Shown piece after piece: positions 6,768-12,925 of a DNA stretch of 13,361 nucleotides. A program made the position numbers and the translations under genes. Position 1 is the first letter of the stretch. Every line of letters begins with the position of its first letter. The notes under the pieces are model-generated. The model did not search any database and had not been told where the DNA came from. It saw only the letters and a list, made by a program, of their open reading frames with translations. The DNA is from Chlamydiota bacterium (GTDB lineage Bacteria > Chlamydiota > Chlamydiia > Chlamydiales > Rhabdochlamydiaceae), in the NCBI GenBank assembly GCA_011065235.1, contig JAAKFB010000023.1:1-13361 (forward strand), written 5' to 3'.

Positions 6768-7994
6768 ATGGAAATTTCTAACATTTTTAATTCATTTGTA
6801 TCAGATTGGCCAGAGAATCTTTCAGATATGTTTGATCAAGAAACCGCAATCAAAGTATCTGCAGTTGTAGCGGTAGGGATTGCAACGATTGGGGTTCTTT
6901 ATGCCTGTAAAACTTTTTTGCCAAGAACTGAACAGGTAGGGGAAACACAACCCCCTACGAAAAGCCAACTGCCTTCTAGAGTGAGCAAAAAAATACAAGT
7001 GTTGACGAATGAGCAAAGAGAAATACTTAGTGCCGCAACTTATACCTGTGAGGTCGAGAAAGTGAAAAATTGCTTGCAAAAGGTTGATCCCCATTTTGTC
7101 TGTTCAAAACTAACAGGTGATGTTCTTTTACATGCTGTTTTTCGTGAATTATTAAAGGCAGACAATAAAGATAAAACTGAACGACTCATGAATATTTTAT
7201 CCATATTTATTGCAGATAATAGGATTGATTTAAATGCAATAAATAAAGAAGGCATGAGCCCTATGCATATGGCAGCATCCGCAGGTTTTGATCCTATCAT
7301 GTCACTTCTTCTAGAAAAAGGTGCCTCTGTCGATGTGAAAAATACTGAAGGCAAAACTCCTCTTCATCTTGCTATTGAACATTTATTTTCTGCCATTGTG
7401 GAGAAAGATCCAAAAGATGAAGGACCCATGAAGATCATATCCATGCTCATTGATGATGAGGCTATCGATGTAAATGCAAAAACAAAAAAAGGCCTAACCC
7501 CAATGCATCTGGCAGCAGTCAGCAACTTAATAGATATCATGCCACTCCTTCTGAATAAGGGGGCCATTGTCGATGAGATAAATAATGATGGCGACACTCC
7601 CCTTCATTTTGTCTGTGGATTATTTGGAGAAGGCGGTCTTGGGGCTATTGTATGGCTTTTAGAAAATGGAGCAAATCCTCAGCTCAAAAATAAAGCGGGC
7701 AGCACACCTTTTGGATTACTAGGGATCGGATCCGGGGAAAACAAATTAGCCCTTACTTTCCAAGGATCCATCAAAGCATTGAAACAAGAGCTAACAAAAA
7801 GAAATCTTAAACAATTTATAGCATTTCTGCCTGATGTTAGTAAAAAAGAAGCTGAGGGGGTAGGAGAGGACGATGACCTACAGGAAGTACTTAGATTGTC
7901 GAGCGCAAATCAGACTGACAAGGATAATTCTTCGGGGTTCGGCAGCGAAGAAACGTTAGAGCTTGCAAAGAATACACTGAATACATTCAATTGA
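6768..7994 (+). CDS. Ankyrin-repeat protein with N-terminal membrane segment and UIM-like C-terminus
   Basis: The 408-residue protein has one hydrophobic helix at about residues 27-47 (KVSAVVAVGIATIGVLYACK), then a polar linker. About four to five ankyrin repeats span residues 155-320, shown by EGMSPMHMAASAGFD, EGKTPLHLAIEH, KGLTPMHLAAVSN and DGDTPLHFVCGL, each followed by LLL-x-KGA-type turns. The C-terminal tail is polar and contains EDDDLQEVLRLSSAN at 367-381, which fits the ubiquitin-interacting-motif pattern: acidic run, Leu, x2, small residue (here Val), Leu, x, Leu, Ser. Ankyrin proteins of intracellular bacteria often act on host partners, so this is a candidate membrane-inserted or secreted effector (inference). 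AAGG lies 6 nt before the ATG. It sits alone between tyrS and the ihf-like gene. Confidence 0.88.
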   Translation: MEISNIFNSFVSDWPENLSDMFDQETAIKVSAVVAVGIATIGVLYACKTFLPRTEQVGETQPPTKSQLPSRVSKKIQVLTNEQREILSAATYTCEVEKVKNCLQKVDPHFVCSKLTGDVLLHAVFRELLKADNKDKTERLMNILSIFIADNRIDLNAINKEGMSPMHMAASAGFDPIMSLLLEKGASVDVKNTEGKTPLHLAIEHLFSAIVEKDPKDEGPMKIISMLIDDEAIDVNAKTKKGLTPMHLAAVSNLIDIMPLLLNKGAIVDEINNDGDTPLHFVCGLFGEGGLGAIVWLLENGANPQLKNKAGSTPFGLLGIGSGENKLALTFQGSIKALKQELTKRNLKQFIAFLPDVSKKEAEGVGEDDDLQEVLRLSSANQTDKDNSSGFGSEETLELAKNTLNTFN

Positions 7995-8131
7995 TCCGTC
8001 AATAAATGAACGATGTCATGCTTTACAGCTTCTTTTAATCCGTAACTGCCACCAGAATTAAAAAAAAACTTGCTTGAAATTGAGTCGGTTACAACAATGA
8101 GGCTTAAAAGAAAAACTTAAAGGAGACTGGC

Positions 8132-8482
8132 ATGGCGACGATCACAAAGAAAAAACTGATTCAGGTGATTTCCCAAGAATTAGGGCTTCATCCCAATGAT
8201 GTCCGCAATGTGATCCAATCTTTTCTTGACCGCATGACTGACTACCTCTCCCATGGCGACCGACTGGAATTCAGGGACTTCGGTGTTTTTGAAATCGTCG
8301 TGCGTAAACAAAAAATTGGAAGAAATCCTAAAAAAGCTTCCGTCCCCATCATCATTCCTGAGCGCTCTGCCGTCAAATTTACTGCTGGGAAAAAGATGAA
8401 AAAAATGATTGAGAAGGATGTCAAGTCTCACCCCATGCCGACGCATCACCACGGGGGAGAGCGCCCTGCTGGACAGATGTAA
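8132..8482 (+). CDS. ihfA: HU/IHF-family DNA-binding protein with His-rich tail
   Basis: This is a histone-like dimer-forming protein that bends DNA and shapes the nucleoid. The 116-residue protein has the family's N-terminal helices (TKKKLIQVISQELGLHPNDVRNVIQSFLDRM), the saddle strand RLEFRDFGVFEIVVRKQKIGRNPKK and the C-terminal IIIPERSAVKFTAGKKMKKMI. The DNA-inserting arm has GRNPKKASVPI in place of the usual GRNPxTGExI. About 20 residues extend past the normal end, with HPMPTHHHGGERPAGQM. It corresponds to the gene called himD/ihfA in Chlamydia, also near accA. AAGGAG (8120-8125) with a 6-nt spacer fixes the start. The exact HU or IHF subunit name is uncertain. No strong promoter is visible in 7995-8131. 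Confidence 0.9.
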   Translation: MATITKKKLIQVISQELGLHPNDVRNVIQSFLDRMTDYLSHGDRLEFRDFGVFEIVVRKQKIGRNPKKASVPIIIPERSAVKFTAGKKMKKMIEKDVKSHPMPTHHHGGERPAGQM

Positions 8483-8500
8483 AGTATAATTTTTATTAGA

Positions 8501-8529
8501 TTGAAAAAATCGCGCATTTCGACGATAAT
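8501..8529 (+). promoter_or_regulatory. Candidate accA promoter
   Basis: TTGAAA (8501-8506), a 17-bp spacer and GATAAT (8524-8529) each match consensus at five of six positions. The -10 box abuts the inverted repeat starting at 8530. TATAAT also occurs at 8485-8490 but without a fitting -35. Confidence 0.5.
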
Positions 8530-8582
8530 AGAACCTGCTTAAATATACTAGAGGCAGGTTCTTGTCTTTCCCAAGAAAGGCA
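8530..8582 (+). promoter_or_regulatory. Two abutting inverted repeats in the accA leader
   Basis: AGAACCTGC (8530-8538) and GCAGGTTCT (8554-8562) form a perfect 9-bp stem around a 15-nt AT-rich loop. Immediately after, TGTCTTTC-CCAA-GAAAGGCA (8563-8582) forms an 8-bp RNA stem with one G-U pair. No U-run follows, so these are not an ordinary terminator. They lie 50-100 nt before the accA start and next to a candidate promoter, fitting either an operator or a structured leader. Confidence 0.5.
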
Positions 8583-8631
8583 TAGTTGCCCGTACAAAGA
8601 AGTCATCACTCCAAAATACTGAGGCAAGCAT

Positions 8632-9579
8632 ATGCTAAAACACGAAAAGCAAATCAAAGAGTATGAAAAGACGCTGAGTGAGGTTAAGCAGCAGAACGAG
8701 AACAATCAGCTCTGGTCAGATGATGAAATTCAGAATCTCGACAAGAAACTCGATCAGCTCAAAAATAAAGTTTATTCAGAACTCACTCCCTGGCAACGGG
8801 TCGAAATCTGTCGTCATCCCAAGCGTCCTCGTGCGGTAGATTATATCCAAGCGCTATGTGAAGACTTCACCGAGATACATGGAGACCGGTGTTTTCGCAA
8901 TGACACATCGGTGATCTGTGGACTTTGTAAAATTGGTGGCGAGAAATTCATGCTGATTGCCCAAGAAAAGGGATGCGATACTGAAAGTCGTCTCGAGCGC
9001 AATTTTGGGATGCCTCACCCAGAGGGGTACCGCAAAGCGCTGCGATGTATGAAGCTCGCAGAGAAATTTGGCCTACCCGTTCTATCGCTTATCGACACTC
9101 CGGGGGCTTTTGCAGGTCTTGCAGCGGAAGAAAGGGGGCAAGGCTGGGCAATTGCTAAAAATTTGCTTGAAATGGCAAAACTTTCCACGCCGATCATTGT
9201 CGTGATCATCGGAGAAGGGTGCTCAGGAGGAGCGCTTGGAATGGGAATCGGAGACCGGATTGTCATGCTCGAGCATTCCTATTATGCGGTGATCTCTCCA
9301 GAGGGCTGCGCTTCGATTCTCTGGAAAGACAAGCAGAAAAAAGAAATAGCCGCAGAGCTTCTCAAAATCCACGCAGAAGACCTCATTCCTTTCGGGGTTG
9401 TCGATGAAATCATCGAAGAGCCTCAAGGAGGAGCCCATCATGATACTCAGCAGGTTTACGACAGCATCAAGCGCTATGTCCTCTCAACTCTAGAAGAACT
9501 CAAAGCCCTTCCTCTCGAGACGCTTTTGGAAGAGCGTTATCGAAAATTTAGAAAAATTGGTAAGTTTCAGGTAGATTAG
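8632..9579 (+). CDS. accA: Acetyl-CoA carboxylase carboxyltransferase, alpha subunit
   Basis: AccA pairs with AccD to transfer carboxyl from biotin-BCCP to acetyl-CoA, making malonyl-CoA for fatty-acid synthesis. The 315-residue protein has the AccA N-terminal helical hairpin (LKHEKQIKEYEKTLSEV), the TPWQRVEICRHPKRP segment, the crotonase-fold core with EKGCDTESRLERNFGM, the LIDTPGAFAGLAAEERGQG loop and the oxyanion-forming GEGCSGGALGMGIGD, then ISPEGCASILWKD. The GAHHD near the end and ERYRKFRKIG C-terminus are typical. It closely resembles the chlamydial AccA as remembered. GAGG (8621-8624) with a 7-nt spacer supports the start. accD is not nearby. It is followed by the MsbA-type gene after a 132-bp gap with its own repeats. 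Confidence 0.97.
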   Translation: MLKHEKQIKEYEKTLSEVKQQNENNQLWSDDEIQNLDKKLDQLKNKVYSELTPWQRVEICRHPKRPRAVDYIQALCEDFTEIHGDRCFRNDTSVICGLCKIGGEKFMLIAQEKGCDTESRLERNFGMPHPEGYRKALRCMKLAEKFGLPVLSLIDTPGAFAGLAAEERGQGWAIAKNLLEMAKLSTPIIVVIIGEGCSGGALGMGIGDRIVMLEHSYYAVISPEGCASILWKDKQKKEIAAELLKIHAEDLIPFGVVDEIIEEPQGGAHHDTQQVYDSIKRYVLSTLEELKALPLETLLEERYRKFRKIGKFQVD

Positions 9580-9596
9580 AAGGTGAGTTTCAGGTA
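9563..9596 (+). repeat. Pair of 11-bp direct repeats between accA and msbA
   Basis: AGTTTCAGGTA occurs exactly at 9563-9573, inside the accA 3' end, and at 9586-9596, just after its stop, with a 23-bp period. The second copy runs into TATAAT (9595-9600), a perfect -10 hexamer without a good -35. This could be a direct-repeat operator for the downstream gene, or chance. Confidence 0.35.
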
Positions 9597-9619
9597 TAAT
9601 TTGCACTTGGAGTCCTTAC

Positions 9620-9697
9620 TCTGAATTGCTTTCGCCGCCAAGGCGAAGTAGATGAGTTCCGCAAGTAGCAATCACGGGTGACAGGGATGACTTCAGA
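9620..9697 (+). promoter_or_regulatory. Possible structured leader of the MsbA-type gene
   Basis: Nested complementary segments are visible: TCTGAA (9620-9625) with TTCAGA (9692-9697), ATTGCT (9625-9630) with AGCAAT (9667-9672), and a compact hairpin TTCGCC-GCCAA-GGCGAA (9631-9647). The first two pairs share base 9625, so not all base pairs can form at once. The region lies between a TATAAT (9595) and the start codon at 9712. It matches no riboswitch class that I recognise, and the outer pairings may be chance. Confidence 0.3.
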
Positions 9698-9711
9698 AAA
9701 GGTCTCTTAGC

Positions 9712-11604
9712 ATGAAACTATTACTGAAATTAGCGATCCGCAGTCGAAAGCATTTATCGCTTTTGATTGCGACATTTCTTACTCTAATCGCTTTGACGAT
9801 CGCCTCGCAAATGGAGATGTTTGCCCTAGGGATAATGGCCAACTCAGGGACAGATTTTTTCACTTTATTCTCTCCAGACGATCAAGAAAAGCTGCAGTCA
9901 AATAGTTCTGTTTCCTTTCAGGAAGTCCAAAAGAAATGGCCCGAAATCGCACGAAACGACCAAGGGGAGATTACAAAACAAGACGTTTTCGCCTACCTCA
10001 CCAAAAAAAAAGGGACCAATCCTCTCAGTTGGATCCTGAACAAAGCAAAGCGCAAATTTGAAATCTCGAGCAATGTTGCAGCTCTTGTCGGGATGTTGAT
10101 TTGTGTTGCCGTATTCAAAGCCGTTTGGCTCTTTGCGAGTCGCTATACCACCCAGTTGCTGGCGATTCGTGTGAGTCGCGATTTAAGGCAATACTATTTT
10201 GAACACATCCAGTCGTTGCCGATGAGCTTTTATCATCAATATAATATTGGAACCCTTTCTTCCCGTGTTGTAGGGGATGCTTCTCAGATTTCTGTCTCGA
10301 TCAATTCTTGTCTCACTAACTATCTCCAATCGCCCTTCACCGTTGCCTCCTGTCTCTTCATGTGTTTTTACCTTTCGTGGAAACTCTCATTGGTGATTTT
10401 CCTCGGGGTGCCCTTCATCATCATTCCCATTGTCTTCTTTGCCCGCCGCGTCAAACGCGTGACGCGTCAGCTCCAGCGCAACCAAGAGCGCTTTGCTTCC
10501 GTTCTCATCGACTTTTTAGCAGGGATCCAGACAGTAAAAATCTTCTCGATGGAGCTCTTTTCCCTCAATAAGTACAAAGAGCACAATGAAAGAATGGCCG
10601 TTCTCGAGAGCAAAACGGCAAAATATGGCCTCTTGACCCGTCCCATTTTACACGCCATCACCACTCTTTGTCTGGCAATTGTCGTTCTCTTTGGCCTGTA
10701 TACATTGGGCATGCCCGTCTCGCAACTCCTCGTCTTCTGTGGATTGCTCCACTTGGCCTATGAGCCGATCAAGAAATTTGCTGAAGAAAATGCGAATATC
10801 CAGCGAGGTGTGGTCGCTGCGGAACGGATGTTTGAAGAGCTCAACATCAAACCCCTCATTGAAGACAAAATTGAGTTTGATCGAGTCTGGTTCCGCTACC
10901 ACGGAGATTGGATTCTCAAAGATCTCAGCTTCACGATCCGCAAGGGAGAAACTGTCGCTATCGTCGGTCCCACAGGTGCCGGAAAATCCACCATCGTTCA
11001 GCTACTTCCTCGTCTCTACGATGTGGAAAAAGGAGAAATCCGCATCGATGGCCTCCCAGTGACCGAATACACCCAAGCATCCTTACGTGACACCATGGCC
11101 TTCGTTTCACAAAAACCCTTCCTCTTCTGCGATACCGTCGCTGCCAACATTGCCTTTGGACGGGATTTCTCACGTGAAGAGATCGAACTGGCTGCAAAGC
11201 GGGCGCATGCCGATGAGTTCATCCAAAACCTCTCAGAACGATACGACACAATGCTTGCAGAAGCCGGCCAAAACCTTTCAGGAGGCCAGCAACAGCGCCT
11301 TGCGATATCGCGCGCCCTTGTGAAAAACGCTCCCATTCTCATCCTCGATGAGGCGACCTCTGCACTCGATGCAATTAGCGAAGCGCGCATCAAAAAAGCA
11401 ATTTCAGAGCTGCATGGCGAAGTGACGCAGATCATCATTGCACACCGCTTGGCTACAATTGAGCATGCCGATCGGATAATCTATCTAGAAAATGGCGAGA
11501 AAATCGCCGAAGGGACGCGTGAAGAGCTCCTTGAAAGCTGCCCTCCTTTTCGTCTCATGTGGGAAGTGATGTTCCGCACCAAAGCTACTCAGACAGTCGT
11601 TTAG
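9712..11604 (+). CDS. msbA: MsbA-type ABC exporter (fused membrane and ATPase domains)
   Basis: This is an inner-membrane half-transporter that works as a homodimer and, by family and by position next to accA as in Chlamydia, probably flips lipid A or a related lipid. The 630-residue protein has a first membrane helix at about 14-38, a second at about 120-142, further helices to about 360, and then the ATPase domain: Walker A GPTGAGKST (419-427), Q-loop AFVSQKPFLF, signature LSGGQ (522-526), Walker B ILILDEATSALD (E547 catalytic) and H-loop H578. All are intact. The external loop between helices 1 and 2 is about 78 residues, much longer than in ordinary MsbA. AAAAGG lies 9 nt before the ATG. 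Substrate assignment is inference. Confidence 0.9.
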   Translation: MKLLLKLAIRSRKHLSLLIATFLTLIALTIASQMEMFALGIMANSGTDFFTLFSPDDQEKLQSNSSVSFQEVQKKWPEIARNDQGEITKQDVFAYLTKKKGTNPLSWILNKAKRKFEISSNVAALVGMLICVAVFKAVWLFASRYTTQLLAIRVSRDLRQYYFEHIQSLPMSFYHQYNIGTLSSRVVGDASQISVSINSCLTNYLQSPFTVASCLFMCFYLSWKLSLVIFLGVPFIIIPIVFFARRVKRVTRQLQRNQERFASVLIDFLAGIQTVKIFSMELFSLNKYKEHNERMAVLESKTAKYGLLTRPILHAITTLCLAIVVLFGLYTLGMPVSQLLVFCGLLHLAYEPIKKFAEENANIQRGVVAAERMFEELNIKPLIEDKIEFDRVWFRYHGDWILKDLSFTIRKGETVAIVGPTGAGKSTIVQLLPRLYDVEKGEIRIDGLPVTEYTQASLRDTMAFVSQKPFLFCDTVAANIAFGRDFSREEIELAAKRAHADEFIQNLSERYDTMLAEAGQNLSGGQQQRLAISRALVKNAPILILDEATSALDAISEARIKKAISELHGEVTQIIIAHRLATIEHADRIIYLENGEKIAEGTREELLESCPPFRLMWEVMFRTKATQTVV

Positions 11605-11618
11605 AAAATAAAAAAAAC

Positions 11619-11636
11619 CACAGAGTACACAGAGAG
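11619..11636. repeat. Tandem 9-mer CACAGAGTA-CACAGAGAG
   Basis: Two near-identical 9-bp units follow a poly-A run directly after the msbA stop and lead into the left end of the large palindromic element. Similar CACAGAG-type tandems occur in intergenic repeats of unrelated bacteria (from memory). Confidence 0.35.
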
Positions 11637-12141
11637 TTTTTGTGGTATTTGCTATGCAAATTCCACAAAAGAACTGTCGATATTTTCTTCGAAAATATCG
11701 AATAAAATGGGAAAAAAATAAAACCGGCACTGCGTGTCTTGAGCTGACTCTGGCTGCGGCAAATCACCCCTCTTTCGCGTCGCCGTACATTCGTACTGTC
11801 CTCACATCAAACGGGGCAATTTTCCATTGCCATAGCAGCCGCCGACTGCAACTGCACAAAAAGATGGCTTTGCCTCTTTTTGTAGCGGTTGCAGACCACT
11901 CAAAAAATGGTCCTGCAAAAGGACGTGGAAGGGGGTGGAATCCCCCTGACTCGCTTTTGCAGCCGACGGCTGCTAGCGCACAGCAAAATTGGTCTGTTCG
12001 AAGCGCCACAGTGTTTCACACGGGGCGTCTGAGAGAAGGATCCAATTTGGCAAAGCGATCGCAGCTCAAGACACGTCAGTGCCGCTTTCATTTTTTATTC
12101 GATATTTTGTGGAATTTGCGTAGCAAATACCGCAAAAAAAC
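11636..12141. repeat. 506-bp composite palindromic (MITE-like) element
   Basis: This fills the gap between the convergent msbA and dnaQ genes. The terminal arms 11636-11670 and 12105-12141 are inverted copies differing by two substitutions and a 2-nt indel, and each itself folds: GTGG-T-ATTTGC-TAT-GCAAAT-T-CCAC at the left. Pairing continues inward through TATCGAATAAA, CGGCACTG and CGTGTCTTGAGCTG to 11746 and 12062. The left arm carries an extra hairpin, CGATATTTTC-TTC-GAAAATATCG (11678-11700). The middle is packed with further inverted repeats. No gene is credible; the open frames here are by-products of the symmetry. No target-site duplication was found. It shares two exact blocks with the repeat at 751-875. 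It may also stop transcription from both sides. Confidence 0.8.
11846..11894. repeat. Strong nested hairpin inside the palindromic element
   Basis: CTGCAAC / GTTGCAG form the outer stem, followed after a small internal loop by ACAAAAAGA / TCTTTTTGT and GGC-TTT-GCC. About 19 base pairs close on a 3-nt loop. Further hairpins follow: GACCA/TGGTC (11894-11912), AGGGGG/CCCCCT (11930-11947) and GCAGCCG-A-CGGCTGC (11959-11973). Confidence 0.7.
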
Positions 12142-12150
12142 CTAAGGAAC

Positions 12151-12840
12151 CTAAAGAACGCCGATCTTCTCGAAGCTCTCTTTTAGCTCTTTATTCTGAG
12201 GCTTGTCAAAAGCTCCGCTATCTGAAAGCCATGAAATATAGTTTTTAGGGACTTTGGAAAGGGGTTTTCCCTGATGCTTGCCAAACGGCATCCGATCAAG
12301 AGATTTGGGCTTCGAGAGAAGCTCGAGAACCGTTTCAATCGACAAATCGTCAATCATTTTCGAAAAGACCTCGTAGAGGACCATCACGTCGTCGAGAGCG
12401 CGGTGTGCATTATTCGCGACGATGCCGTAAACCTCGCGCAAATGCTGCAGTGTATGACGAGGAAGGTCTGGGCGGTATCTACGGGACCATTTGAGCGTGT
12501 CGAGATATTCCCATTCGGGCAGCTCAAGTCCGCTTCGCTGGTGCTCTGCCTCGATGAAGAATTTATCGAAACCATCGTTGTTGTGGGCAATGAGAACGGT
12601 GTTTTCAGGACAAAATTCGGCAAAGGATTTACCGATCTCTTCAAACGTTGGAGCGGATGCGACCATCTCATCTGTGATTTTATGGATTCGCGTTGCCTCT
12701 GGAGGAATGGGACATCCAGGATTGATAAATTCGCAAAAGGTACGCTCTTCAAACGGATCGTACGCTGCGAGCTCGATGATCCGATCTTTGTCTGATCGTA
12801 TCCCCGTGGTCTCTGTATCGTAATAAATAGGTCTTTTCAT
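12151..12840 (-). CDS. dnaQ: DnaQ-like 3'-5' exonuclease with C-terminal DUF3820-like domain
   Basis: This DEDDh exonuclease is related to the proofreading epsilon subunit of DNA polymerase III. Starting at the ATG at 12840 it has 229 residues, opening MKRPIYYDTETTGIR. The catalytic set is complete: D8 and E10 (DTET), D92 (HNNDGFD), H146 and D151 (HRALDD). Residues about 184-205 (MPFGKHQGKPLSKVPKNYISWL) match the short DUF3820-type module seen after many bacterial exonucleases. The frame is open to 12882, but the extra 14 residues do not fit the family. The Shine-Dalgarno is weak. Chlamydia has a dnaQ gene in the same neighbourhood (from memory). Whether it is the true epsilon subunit or a repair or RNA exonuclease cannot be decided here. 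It lies just downstream of an IS605-type right end. Confidence 0.9.
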   Translation of the reverse strand: MKRPIYYDTETTGIRSDKDRIIELAAYDPFEERTFCEFINPGCPIPPEATRIHKITDEMVASAPTFEEIGKSFAEFCPENTVLIAHNNDGFDKFFIEAEHQRSGLELPEWEYLDTLKWSRRYRPDLPRHTLQHLREVYGIVANNAHRALDDVMVLYEVFSKMIDDLSIETVLELLSKPKSLDRMPFGKHQGKPLSKVPKNYISWLSDSGAFDKPQNKELKESFEKIGVL

Positions 12841-12869
12841 AAACTCTGCGCCTATGATAAAGTGACGCC

Positions 12870-12910
12870 AATTTTGAGGCAAGTAAACAACTCTCGCCTA
12901 AAGGCGAAAG
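12870..12910 (-). repeat. Right-end subterminal hairpin of an IS200/IS605-type element
   Basis: On the minus strand, 15 nt after the tnpB stop, CTTTCGCC-TTTA-GGCGAGAG (12910-12891) forms an 8-bp stem with one G-U pair, as expected for the right end recognised by Y1 transposases. TCAA at 12877-12874, 13 nt further on, resembles the right cleavage site of IS608-like elements. The exact end is not proven. Confidence 0.5.
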
Positions 12911-12925
12911 CTTTATTGTCCGCGC

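Noticed and set aside
8530..8562. LexA-type SOS box in the accA leader
   Set aside because: The dyad does not match CTGT-N8-ACAG or the Gram-positive GAAC-N4-GTTC spacing.
9620..9710. tRNA or SRP RNA in the msbA leader
   Set aside because: No cloverleaf, T-loop or SRP domain IV consensus is present; only generic pairings are seen.
9940..9985. EF-hand-like run (ARNDQGEITKQD) in the MsbA loop
   Set aside because: Position 1 is Ala and position 5 is Gln, so the calcium-ligand pattern is not met.
11642..12145. Long open frames on both strands inside the palindromic element (for example 167 and 81 codons)
   Set aside because: They coincide with inverted repeats, have no ribosome-binding site or recognisable domain, and mirror each other across the dyad.
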